The notes below the pieces were generated by a model. The model saw only the letters and a list, made by a program, of their open reading frames with translations, searched no databases and had not been told where the DNA came from. From Anthoceros angustus (Eukaryota; Streptophyta; Anthocerotopsida; Anthocerotales; Anthocerotaceae): DNA of 64,000 nucleotides. This document shows positions 35,233 through 45,665 of this stretch, one piece after another (position 1 is the first letter of the stretch; every line of letters begins with the position of its first letter). The position numbers and the translations under genes are program-made. The stretch spans positions 1,612,001-1,676,000 of the forward strand of contig MU008155.1 of the NCBI GenBank assembly GCA_010909165.1. The letters run 5' to 3'.

Positions 35233-36456
35233 TTAGAAATGGAACTCTCTAAGACCTGGAGATTCTAGGTGCTTAAAGTGCTTAATTTTAGGAAGAGCCT
35301 TAGTTAAAATATCAGCAATGTTATCTTTTGTGCTGATGTACTTAAGCTTTATTATTCCTCTCTTTGCAACATTCCGGATGTAATGGTGGTAGAGCTCTAT
35401 ATGTTTAGTCCTAGCATGGAACCTAGGGTTAGCAACTAAAGCTATAGCACCCATGTTGTCACAAAACAAATTAGTAGGATCAGTTTGTGACTGATTTACA
35501 GAATCAAGGAATTGATGCTCCCACTCTACCTACTTGCAGGCATCTGTCAGGGCTTTGTACTCGGCTTCAGTAAAAGACAAAGCAAGAGAAGCTTGTTTCT
35601 TGCAACTCCAACTAACGGATCCAAAGGCTGCAAGGAAACAATAAGCTGAAAGACTCTTTCTAGTGTCAGCATTTGAAGGTTAGTCAGTATCTGCAAAGGA
35701 GGTAAGTCGTAGTGACTTGCTCCCAATTGTTGAATACTGTAAACCATAGGAAATAGTGCCCTTTACATAGCGATAGATAAGCTTAACAGTTGTCCAGTAT
35801 GCTCATCCATGTTGCTTAAGGAACTGCGATACTATGCTAACGCTGTAGCTTATATCAAGTCGCATCCAGTTGGCCAGGAAAATCAAGCATCCGACAGCCT
35901 CTACATAAGGAACAGATGCTATATGCCATTTTATATTTGCTGCACTTTAAGGAGCTTGCTCAACACTAAGCTTTTCCCCCACTACAGAGGGTGTTGTAAC
36001 AGGTCTGGCCTCATCCATATGCAATCGTTTAAGAATTTCTTTGACGTACTTAGTTTGATGAAGGATAATTTGACCTGCAGTCCTGTGACGCATGATCTGG
36101 ATGCCTAGACAACAGTGTAGATCCCCTTTATCAGTCATTTCAAACTCAGCACGAAGCATAGTCTTAACCTTCTCTAATTGCGGAGTACTATTTCTGAGAA
36201 GGAAGCAATCATCCACATATAGTGCTAGGACAACAAAAAGGCCACCCTGTGAAAGGTAAAACACATTGCTATTTGCTGGGGATTGTAGAAAACCTAGCTT
36301 CTTCAAGTACTTCACAATCCGCTTATACCACGCTCTTGGACTTTGTTTCAAGCCGTAGATAGTCTTGAGCAGCTTGCAGACTTTCCTAGCCCATTTCTTG
36401 TTGATGAAGCCTTCTGATTGCTGCATGTATAAAACTTCTTCTAACTCCCCATGCAA
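35233..36456 (-). mobile_element. Degenerate Ty1/Copia RT-RNase H fragment
   Basis: Minus-strand Copia pol. The RT part (36456-35947) has EVLYMQQSEGFINK, LKTIYGLKQSPRAWYKRI, the catalytic LYVDDC box and CCLGIQIMRH. The RNase H end (35469-35233) has FCDNMGAIALVANPRFHART, KHIELYHHYIRNV and DNIADILTKALPK. Between them the reading is shifted and holds an in-frame stop near 35533. Gag and integrase are absent upstream of 36456, so this is a 5'-truncated, dead copy. It is a different lineage from the plus-strand copy at 19-20.9 kb. Confidence 0.9.
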
Positions 36457-38229
36457 CAGTGTTTCTCAGCATAGGGGTCTGTCTCCGAACCCCATTTTGG
36501 CCCCCACCATCCAGAAATGCACATGTCTCATTTCACTGTGTTCAGTGATTTGCGAATCCACAGCCCATGCATCCGAGCCCAAAAGAAAACCTAATGTGCC
36601 CACCGTCCCCACAAATGCCGGACACACCTTTGTATCAGGTGGCCGAATGACTGGCGCACTTATGCTCCAAAAAGCTGGAGTGCGCCGGACGTCTGGCGCA
36701 CTTATACTCCAAAGAGGTGTAGTGCACCGGGTTTGGAGAGAGTTGCGTCAATACTTGTGCAGGCAAACACTTTCATTCAAGTTGCCTGCGCACACTTGCC
36801 ACCGCACCAACACTCACATTAATTCTCTTTTCAAACCTCATGATTCAGAGCAATCCCAGACGCAGGCATACCCTGTCTGACCTGCCCCCTCCGTGTCGGA
36901 GATAAGCCGCACTTAGATCTGCAGCATTAGGAACAACATAAGGAACATCCGGGACATCATATTCTCGGTGGCCAAGGAGGGCGGCTTTTTTCCCTTTAAG
37001 GAGCATCCCTAAACCTTGCTCAATTGTGTGTCTCTCAAGGCTACTTTTCTCGACCGGGGGGTACTGTGGCTAATGTGGTTGTAACAGACCCCACCCAGCA
37101 TAGTGTCTGTGAGCAAGTTATCCTCAATCCCCCGGGTTGGGCAGTGAAAGGTTGTGCGACAGCCAAGGTCCACAACTACTCTCCTATGCATAACGGCCAC
37201 ACTTTTATCCCTCTCGCCATCCAGACTCACCACGATCGCAGGAATGGGATTGGTCTTCCCCTTTCTTGTATTGTATCTTTCTTCAGGCAACGGGTGTCTA
37301 TCGCCCTGCAGAGGGCATTGGTGAACGCGGTGTACTCGACAGTGACTAGTGCAGGGGAGGCGGCTTCTTCGGCGAACATGATAATTTTTGAAGGGGGGGA
37401 ATATATTAACCTCCTTCGGTCAAGACAGCACCCCCTTGTCACGATGTACACCCTTCCTGTAACAGCATATCTGCCCTACTTTGATAATGCGCACACCCTT
37501 TCTGAGGTCATACCTTTGATAAAAGACGCACTTTCATGTCTACACCCGAGAACTGGAGCACAGTAGGGTGTGGGCCCGTCTGCTTTTGTAGAATGCATAG
37601 AGGGCTGCCATTTTCATATGTTTATTACAACCGAAAACTTTTACTTTCAAGTGGTGGAACACAATGAAAACAATCCTGTACTAGCAGGAGTCTCATTTCA
37701 ATGTCGTGAGAACATTGCAACAAACAATTGCTAAAGGAGAAAGTGGTCATCAGCATCGACAATAGTCATTCAAGAGTGCGGCCTAGTGACTCATCCATGC
37801 CTTGCACCGAAACTGAGTCAAGTACCACCGCCATATTCCGGAGGCGGTCCATATCCTCCGCTTCAAAGATGTCGTTCTCCTCCATTGCTTGCTCGTCTTC
37901 AATAGTACCATTTTTGGGCCCAACGTCCGACGGTGTCGACTGCCACACAACATCTAGCGTCTGCTAACCCTCATCCAAAAGTCGCTAGTCGTGGTCTTCA
38001 ACTTTCTGGCACTCAATGCAACCACTTGGGCTTTAAGGCAATGCCAACGTCCTTAAAATGAACAAAGTTAGTTGCCCATGCGCCCATGCAAGCATCCTTA
38101 AAATCAACAAAGTTGAGTTGTTCAGGAAATACGGGTTTTGAACACTTGAACACGAAACCTATTCATTACTACACTTTTTCCCCAAACACTTAACCAACGG
38201 TCCCAAGTTCCAAAGCTCATGAGCTGCTA
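36457..38229. other. Transposon-derived spacer, no supported gene
   Basis: Near-palindromes of the TGCGCC-type lie at about 36640-36660 and 36681-36700. A 180-codon plus-strand frame (37024-37566) matches nothing known to me. It includes a word (aacatgataatttttgaag near 37377) shared with the 16.8 and 18.9 kb sites, and the stretch tgtaacagaccccacc near 37080 resembles an LTR start. I read it as LTR or other repeat DNA. Confidence 0.4.
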
Positions 38230-38267
38230 AATATCTATTTTCTTAAAGACAGCCTATGAGGAGCCAA

Positions 38268-38556
38268 TGGGGGCGCCGGCCGGCGCCCATGGGCGGTGTG
38301 CCTAGGGAGGCGCCGGCCGGCGCCCATGGGCATGGCAAGGCGTGTTGGCGGGATGGGCGGCCGGCCCATGGGCGGTGTGCTAGGGAGGGCGCCGGCCGCC
38401 CATGGGCACGCCCATGGGCGGTGTGCTAGGGAGGGCGCCGGCCGGCGCCCATGGCAAGGCACGACATGTTGGAGGGCGCGCTGACCGGCTGGCGCCCATG
38501 GGTAGGGCAGGGTGTGCTTAGGGAGGGCGCTGGCCGGCCGGCGCCCATGAGCAGTG
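38268..38556. repeat. GC-rich palindromic minisatellite
   Basis: About six imperfect copies of a unit built on ggcgccggccggcgcc followed by catgggcggtgtgctaggga. The core gggcgccggccggcgccc is itself a perfect 18-bp palindrome. Unit length varies from about 37 to 60 bp. The block is sharply GC-rich against AT-rich flanks. Frames through it are Pro/Arg/Gly-rich artefacts. Confidence 0.85.
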
Positions 38557-38639
38557 GCATCTTTGGGGATCGCCTCCTTAGCACCATCCTACGGTGCATG
38601 CGGGTGAAGCTAGGGGGGGGACAAGAAGGGAACAACAGG

Positions 38640-39359
38640 TATCCTATCAGCGATGGAAGGTGTGGCCCATTTGCAGGAAGGGTTAAAAGATTACAACATC
38701 CTTGGAAGTGGTTTTCACGAGCAGAAGTGGATCATACGGCCTGACCAGTTCAAGTGTTGGATGAAGCTTTGCTAGATGAGGCATTATTGAGGGACCTCCC
38801 ACAGCGTGATATGTACTTGGGGGCAGATCAAAATGCTGGAAGGCAACAGTGAGAATGGCGCGGATGAATGGGGACATAATGGAAATCTTGAAGGGGATGT
38901 TTCTGGCAGTGTTGTGCACTATGGACATGCATAACAGGCCATTCTGGATTAGGGAGAGTCATTGACGCGAAGCTAGATGCACCACGACCTCACTTTCTTA
39001 TCCACTGGTATCGGACTGAGCACACATATGCGTACGAAGGGAGATATGTGTAGGAATACATAGTCCGTCAGAGTGCTAACCCATCTGGTCTGATGCCGAG
39101 GAAAAAAGGGAATAAGGTCCATTACCCAAAAAACATACAGGAGGTGTTTGTGAATAAAATAGCCATCCTGTATTATGGGTTTGTGTTGAACGCACGGAAA
39201 CATGTGTATGTGTTGGACAAAAAAGTGATAAGGGATGAGCTTTGCGAGTTGCGCGGCTTCATACAGCCTGCGAGTCAAAGTGCCGCTGAAGATAGTGATG
39301 ACAATGCTGGAGAAGCTGGACCAAGTGATGACGAAGGATTGAACTCTGGTGATGAGTGA
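38640..39359 (+). pseudogene. Broken open frame ending in an acidic tail, probably transposon-derived
   Basis: Plus-strand reading can be followed in pieces: WKWFSRAEVDHTA, RMNGDIMEILKGMFLAVLCT, MDMHNRPFWIRE and RPHFLIHWYRTEHTYAYEGR. The last open part is 88 codons (39093-39359) with PKNIQEVFVNKIAILYYGF and an acidic end (EDSDDNAGEAGPSDDEG). Stops and frameshifts separate the pieces. I do not recognise the family; the context of repeats suggests a decayed transposon protein. Confidence 0.4.
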
Positions 39360-40539
39360 AACTGAAATCACGGTTTGTCCCGGGGTCCCAGAGTGAATGT
39401 TGAACGTCTAGTTCCAAATGTTACTGTGTTTTGGAAATACCCTGTCTATGGCTTTTGTTGTGTCCTTACTAAACCACATTTTCCTCCCAAAATTGAATTT
39501 ACGGTCGTCCCTTCCCGGCAAGAACGGCCTTCCTTACCGTTCCTACTTTGCATTAATCCCATAGGTTCGAGTTTGCAACCACCATTCGACAGAAACATTG
39601 TTGGATGGAAAGTAGGAACTTTAGTGGATGACACCCTTTTTTTCGGAGATGTTTTCCGGAATGCCTTAAAAACGCTGTTTTAAGGCCCATCAAAAACCTG
39701 TTTCAGAGATTATTTACGGAAAACCCCCTTCGAAATTATTCACCCCCTTCAAAAATTATGATGTTTAGGCCCCGCGGGTGAGAATTGGACAAGGTAAAGG
39801 ATGGTGAGGCCTCCTCAACCCTTCTTGATCAAACTCTTCAAAGCTCACATTTCTTCTTGTCAAGTCCGTACCACTTTCAACCTTAATCTACCCATGGGTG
39901 GCACATGGAGCAAGTCAAATCTTAAATTCAAAATCTCCTGGCGAAGCTTGGCTATAGTTCGTCTCTGAACACCTAGCTGCGCCACAGCTGTAGTGGGCGT
40001 CACAGTGGGTATAGACAGGACCTCCTTCAGAGCCTCACTGAAATACTCAGCCATTTGGTCAAAATCCCCAACTAGGGCGATCAGCCCTCTTTCTTCAGAT
40101 ACTCGCTGGCTCTCACTAGAGCTTGTAGTGGCCAGGCAGATGCTCTCTTATACTAGTGTTTGACTGCATCCGACAAGCTTTCATTACTCAAGGACAAATC
40201 ATCTATTCTATTTATTTTCTTGCTTCTCTACAAAACATTGTGAAACATTGCCGTCATTTTCCAAAATTCTACATGTCGAATTTTGGAAAATGTAGCTCAT
40301 CTAGAAACCAAGGCCCATGCATCTATACGTGCATCAAACTCGAATGAGCCGGACATTTGACGCACCAATCAAAAAGATCCAACTGCAAGTCATCGGTAGG
40401 GGCACATAGAGTAAGGCCGAAAAGGTTTTACATGTTGTATACAAAGGGAATGCGGGAACATAACATCAGCCAATAAATGATTTTCAAAAATAATATTCAT
40501 GACTTTACGCCTAGATACCGGGATGATTTACAAATTTTT
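39360..40539. other. Spacer, no gene recognised
   Basis: Low-complexity and repeat-like DNA with short frames only. A short inverted repeat (ccaaaattc with gaattttgg, about 40260-40290) is present. Nothing here supports a gene. Confidence 0.45.
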
Positions 40540-40758
40540 TAAACCACTAAAAATCAACACTCCATCCTGGTACTGATCTGCCTCTAGGTTGCTTAACAGT
40601 GGATTTGTTACAAAGTTTTCAAAGCGCCAAAAACAACCAAACCATCCTAGTACTAATCCGACCCAAGAGTGCTTAACCCTGGAGTTCTCAAAGCACTAAA
40701 AACAAGCACCCCATCCTCGTATTGATCGAACCCAGGGGTGCTTAACCTTGGAGTTCCA
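40540..40758 (-). repeat. Three tandem 5S-rDNA-derived segments
   Basis: On the minus strand each unit reads like the 3' half of the 5S rRNA gene. The central unit gives aactccagggttaagcac, then tcttgggtcggattagtact, then aggatgg. The plant 5S equivalent is aactccgcagttaagcgtgc followed by ttgggcgagagtagtactag and gatgg. Related copies start at plus positions 40562, 40642 and 40711, so spacing is about 80 and 69 bp. The 5' half of 5S is missing. Cassandra-type TRIM elements carry 5S sequence in their LTRs, and some SINEs derive from 5S, so either origin is possible. Not functional 5S genes. Confidence 0.6.
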
Positions 40759-40832
40759 ATGTCATTCTTCTATCTATGTACACCTTTCCCAAGCGGATGC
40801 CATTGAGAGATACAAATAATATATATACATTT

Positions 40833-40968
40833 GTGCCGGATGTCCGGCGCATCCACTCTACCATTTCCATCGCGCTGGACGCCCGCAAGATTGGTGTCTC
40901 CAGAAAAGGCGCCGGACGTTCGGCGCAGGCTTTAGCAGACTCGTGCCAATGTGCCGAACGTTCGGCGC
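40833..40968. repeat. Three GCGCCGGAC-type palindromes
   Basis: Near-perfect palindromes at 40833-40850 (gtgccggatgtccggcgc), 40909-40926 (gcgccggacgttcggcgc) and 40951-40968 (gtgccgaacgttcggcgc). They lie just beside the 5S-derived repeats and share the layout of the palindromes near 36.7 kb. Confidence 0.8.
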
Positions 40969-42349
40969 ATTGCTCCAATTCCTTCCTATGTTTTTCACTC
41001 TAACAATGGAGATCCCAGGGTTGTGTACTCACCGTGCACCAGACATCTAGCCCTACTTTCTAGAGTCACTGAAACACTGTTTTATTAGCAAATTTTCTAT
41101 AGATTGAAGGCAGGAATTCAGAAGCTGTTCAGCTATATGGTCAACAATTTCTAGATTCTGGTCTTCTGTGTACGATTTTAAACTCTTGAACGACGAATGC
41201 AATGACGCGGACGGGGAAAGTCACCACAATAATTCTTCACATCTGATTTGTGCGCCTGTGATCTCTTAGGGTATCTGGAATTTGGAACTTGCTCAAGTGT
41301 CCGGTTCCTATGGAATTTGTTGTCTAATTCTACCTGGTATCATGACCAAACTTGGAACATAAGAGATATTCTTGCTTGATGCTATACATCAGTTGCTCGA
41401 TCAAACCCCCCTGCTCTCGAATTCCTTGTGCCTTGTGGAACTTTGTGATCTGAAGTGCGAAGGCGTACATATCTACTAGCTTTGTTCTGGAGGCCGGTAA
41501 TGTTGATAGCGCGCTCGTCGGTATGCTGGAAGAGATTCACTCTTGGCAGTGGATCAGGAGAAGAGCAAGATTGATGTTGTCTGCAATGTCTTCGACAATC
41601 GTCACAAAGTAATTCACCGCGTGGTGCATGCTGAAGAAGTAGGCGTGCAAGATTGACTAGAATCATCCTTCTCGGCATGGGTCTAGATGGGTTGATCAAT
41701 CTCGTCCTATGATCATTGCCGTGTAGATACATGGATCGGGCTCTGGTACCAAAACGTGGGGTCGGATTAACGTGGTGGTAAATCGAGCATTGCGAGGTGG
41801 GGGAACGAGGGAAGGCGTGCACACGCAAGAAAGCGAGAGGAATGATAACTAAATAATTATCAATAAATAAATTAGACTATATGTATAGGCGTAAAGCAGG
41901 TTAGGATTTGGTAACTACTAATTAGGTATCTATAGATAAAACACCCTTTCCATTATGCATTCCCATCCTAACCTAGCCACAATCATAGCCGCATTCCCGT
42001 CATTTGCAGCCACAGCCGCATTCCCGTCATCTACAGCCACAGCCGCATTCCCACTACGGCACGATGGCGTCTGCATGCATCGGCATTCCCACTTCGGCAC
42101 AATTTCACGTGTGCTACCTCCGACGTCTCGACTAACCGCTACTGTTGGGCACTCCCCTTGGTATTTTCTTCCAATTAGGAAGTGGACAACCAAAAATAAT
42201 TTAATAACCATAGAAGAAGAAGAAGAATTTTATTTAAGTCCACTAAGAACGGATTTCCATCATGGGACTGAAATATGATAACTACATAGATTGCGGTAAA
42301 CTGGTCTGGACGAATGTAAAGGTAAAATTCAAACAAGACAAATAATCAA
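40969..42349. other. Transposon-derived spacer with a minus-strand Copia primer site
   Basis: No supported gene. The sequence at 41740-41754 reads, on minus, ttttggtaccagagc, close to the Copia primer-binding consensus, so DNA to its right (from about 41757) is probably an LTR on the minus strand. A foldback-family fragment lies at 42211-42270. The 148-codon frame at 41382-41828 shows no gag features. Confidence 0.45.
42211..42270 (+). repeat. Foldback-family fragment, copy A
   Basis: GAA-triplet run then ttttatttaagtccactaag and cggatttccatcatgggact. The same block recurs near 48.3 kb (inverted) and 55.1 kb. Confidence 0.85.
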
Positions 42350-42748
42350 TCAATCAACAATGTCAATGAAATTGCGTGAACGAGGGCCAAAGACCACCAA
42401 TTCATCCCCACAAAAAAAAGCCACTTGACCTATAGCGCGAGCTGCTCTAAAAGCGAGTAACTTCTCTTTCTTAGTCTTCCATTGCAATGGTGTAAGATCC
42501 TCATTGATATATAACTGAGTTGTCCGTAAAATAGACCTAGCCTTCATAACCTGGAGGCGATCATCCATAGAGTGAAAAGTCATAATCAATATGCGCTCCC
42601 TACTGGGATCCTTTCCAAGCCAGAAGGCTGGAGGAACGACCACATGGATCTCTAGCCTATTCATAAACTCTTTTGCAGCCACAAGTGGTGCAACAATATC
42701 ATTACCAAGACTAAAAATTCTCAAAGTACGGCGAACACGGTCAGCCAT
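42350..42748 (-). CDS. LINE ORF1-like RNA-binding frame (partial)
   Basis: A 132-codon minus-strand frame reading ERILIMTFHSMDDRLQVMKA, RSILRTTQLYINEDLTPLQW and KTKKEKLLAFRAARAIGQVA. The order, mapping of short stems to 'yiNEDLTP' and a basic helix, resembles the RNA-binding/C-terminal part of L1-type ORF1 proteins and related plant elements. No ORF2 (endonuclease or RT) is seen beside it, so if it is a LINE it is truncated. The assignment is by pattern only. Confidence 0.4.
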   Translation of the reverse strand: MADRVRRTLRIFSLGNDIVAPLVAAKEFMNRLEIHVVVPPAFWLGKDPSRERILIMTFHSMDDRLQVMKARSILRTTQLYINEDLTPLQWKTKKEKLLAFRAARAIGQVAFFCGDELVVFGPRSRNFIDIVD

Positions 42749-43722
42749 CTCGGAACCAACTTCCGATACTGTATTGCCATCAGGACAAGAAGGAGCAAGG
42801 GGATCATTAATCCCCAGGAGGTTATAGCCCCATGCGGTACTTGATGTATAGAAGCGCGAGTGCGAATATTATAATATCCTATATTTTATTTTCACTCGCA
42901 AAATTGGAGCTGCTCTCGCAGTACAAAAGAGAACACACTGGTGATATATATAGACGAGGTACATCTGTAGTGAGAGCGCGCCGAAAGTGGTGTGCTAGGA
43001 GTCTGCACGTTAGTAAAGCAGTTGTCTCTTGTGCCAGTTTAGCCACCCTCGTCGCTCATCCGAATGCCTGGATGTACAAATGTGAGGTGCTTTTGGTATA
43101 GCAACACCGCTAATTGTGCGAAGTTTTGCCACTAGAGTGAGGAGTGGCATCAGGTGAGCAACGCACAACGCATTTCACGTCACTTGAACGTGCTTTCCAT
43201 TTCGCGCAAATTGTGTAGAGGTCAGCGCCGAGTCTTTTGCAGTCGGTTGTAACCAACCAACCAACCAACCCGCTGCGCGTCGTGCGACTGCCTGATTTGT
43301 AGCCTAGCAGCACATCGTCGGGGCGGGTATATTAGATTACTTCCACCTCCTTAGGGAGAGTTTCACGACCGGTAGCACTACATGTTCCAAGAGGGACCCG
43401 GCACCAGGCACCAGGCACCAGGCGAAGGGCCGCATGAGTTCTGTTTTCGATGCTCTGCAATTGGCGCTTGTAAAGCTGCTTGCAGGCGTACAAGCGAGCT
43501 TATGGTTTGATGCACGATGCGCGGTGAGACTCCCCCGGCCCATTGCAGCACGCCGGGTGAGGCCGCACGCCGGCCGCGGGAGCTTCCAATTGGAGATGGG
43601 ACGACGGTGCAGCGCAGCCTGCAGCTGGCAACATCCGAGCTCGAGACAGCTTCCGGTTGTGGTTGAATTGCTTGGCCTGTGATTCCAGGAGGAGCAGGCT
43701 TGATCGAAAACGTAAGTCCAGG
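42749..43722. other. Spacer and promoter region of GT61-like gene 3
   Basis: No gene. Contains a CCAA tetranucleotide run at 43252-43270 and a caccagg triplet repeat near 43405-43422. The final few hundred bases are GC-rich and should include the promoter and 5' UTR of the third glycosyltransferase gene. Confidence 0.5.
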
Positions 43723-45665
43723 ATGACGATGGCGGCCCCGGAGAAGGTGCGCGGCAGCAGGCTGGACGTGCTGTTCGGCAAGGTTGCGCTGGTCACCATC
43801 TGCTTCTTCTGCCTCAACTTCCTCTTCAACTACTATTCTCTTGGCGGCCCCGCGCGGGAGAAGGGCACCTGGCTGGCGGCATGGATCAGGGACTCCTCCA
43901 CGCTCACATCGCTGCAGCAGCTGCTGGACGGGCCGGGGATGGACCTAATTCCGGGCGCGGAGCGGGATCGGTATCCGGAGGGGGAGGACGTGGACACCAG
44001 GCTGGAGCTCTACAACGTGGCCGACATCTTCAACAGCGGGCAGGTGCTGGCCAGGTTCCGCAACGTGTGCTACAACGGGAGCCACATCCTGACGCTGGGG
44101 GACAAGCTGGTGTGCGAGAACGCGCACGATGAGGCCCCGGCCGGGGGCTGGGGCCCGCTCATCCCGCAGCGCTGCAGCGACACGGGAGCGTGGAACAGGC
44201 ACCTGGCGGGGCTGCTCCGGGAGTACGTAATGCCCTTCGCCAGCCGGGACCGGGACTGGTTCGAGAGCAGGAGCAGGAAGGGGAGCCTGGCCTGGGAGCC
44301 GGCCACCTCGACCTTCATCTTCCTGGACAGGAGCACCGGCAATGTGGCGCACTTCCTAGGGAAGATGAACATGATCCTGCTCTTCAACGGCGCCTCCATC
44401 CCCGTGCCCGCGCTGGGGGATATGCTGGTGGAGAAATTCTTCTTCACGCTGCACCCGGCGCGGGAGGAGCAGTGGGCCAACACAAGCCGCAACCAGCAGG
44501 GGTTTCTCGCAACCTACATGGCGGGGACTCTGAACCGCGTCCTGGCCCCCTTCCAGATCCCGGAGCTCCGCGGCCCGGACCTGGTCGCGGGGGACGGCCA
44601 CCGCATCGTGGCTGCCCAGGGCAGGGCAACGTTCGGCGGCGTCCCCTTCATGGACGCGTCCGAGGACCGCCCGCTGTGCTTCCAGCAGGCCTTCCTGCCG
44701 GGGATCCTCAAGGTCGGTGACTAGGTTTCTCTTGCCGGAAGCTTGTTATGTTTTGCTGCGGTTTTTGGAAGCTCTGAAAGGAAATGTCGGTCATAGAAAA
44801 TTCATTCGTTTCTTGCTCGCTTGCTGTACCTGTACAGTTCACGCACTACGTGGGAATGGGTGGGGAAGTTGCGGACATCGTGCGGCAGCATTTCCGGGAC
44901 TGGCTCCACCTGGAGGCGGATGCACAGCAGCCCGGGTCGGGCCCGGCGGTGCTGCTGTACATCCGGAGGGAGGGCGCGAGGAGGATTTTCTTCCCTGAAT
45001 CCGAGCAGAGGCTGGCGCCGGTGCTGGAGGGCGTGGAGGGATTCACCGTGCGGAACATCAGCTACAGCAGGATGAGCTTCCGGGACCAGCTGAGGCAGAC
45101 GCAGGAGGCGGACGTGGTGATCTCGCTGCACGGGGCCAACCTGGTGAACCCGTCCATGCTGGCGCGGAGGAACAGCATCCTGATCGAGCTCGGGCCGTAC
45201 CGCGTGCTGCACCGGATGTACGAGACGCAGGCCATCCACTCCGGCATCATCTACATAGCGCACCACCTGGACCAGGGCACTCCGGAGGAGGCGGACGACG
45301 GCCGCTTCAAGGGGCTCGCCTACATCAGCTGCATGACCGTCCCCGCCTGCAAGGACCATTTCGTGCACCGCAGGAATGTGGAGCTCAATCAGGAGGACTT
45401 GACGCAGATCCAGTCCCTCCTTGCCGTTGCCAGGCGGATACATTTCGAGCTCACGCAAAAGGGTATCACCGTTAATGATCGGGCGACCACGGGGAAGTTC
45501 CGCGCAGGCTTGCTCCGCATTTTGAAGGAGGAGACGGGGGTGGACGTCTCATGCGGCCCCTACCGCAGCACCAAGAACGACGAGTGCCGCAGCACATGGT
45601 TGGCTTTTGCCGACGCCGAAGGAGCTCCCGTTCTTTGTTATCTCGCAATCCGATGCAGCTCCTGA
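43723..45665 (+). CDS. GT61-like glycosyltransferase 3
   Basis: Third GT61-like paralogue, 605 residues and the simplest copy. Exon 1 is 43723-44712, exon 2 is 44838-45665; the intron follows ILK exactly as in the other two (donor GTCGGT). The anchor KVALVTICFFCLNFLFNYYS is at residues about 20-40 and there is no Gly-Asp or Ser-Glu stem. Lumenal motifs are CYNGSHILTLGDKLVCENA, GNVAHFLGKMNMILLFN, VLLYIRREGARRIFFPE, YSRMSFRDQLRQTQEADVVI and SLHGANLVNPSML. The C-terminus keeps the conserved cysteines (VSCGPYRSTKNDECRSTW). High GC and clean phase suggest a functional gene. It is likely a Golgi enzyme for wall polysaccharide or glycoprotein glycans; no specific activity can be assigned. Confidence 0.88.

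Noticed and set aside
37024-37566. 180-codon plus-strand frame
   Set aside because: No recognisable domain, includes a word shared with other repeat loci, and lies in transposon debris; treated as repeat DNA.
38235-38462. Pro/Arg/Gly-rich frames over the palindromic minisatellite
   Set aside because: Composition artefact of the GC-rich repeat; both strands give similar low-complexity readings.
40560-40760. Possible functional 5S rRNA or tRNA gene
   Set aside because: Only the 3' half of 5S is recognisable in each unit, with many substitutions, and no tRNA fold was seen.
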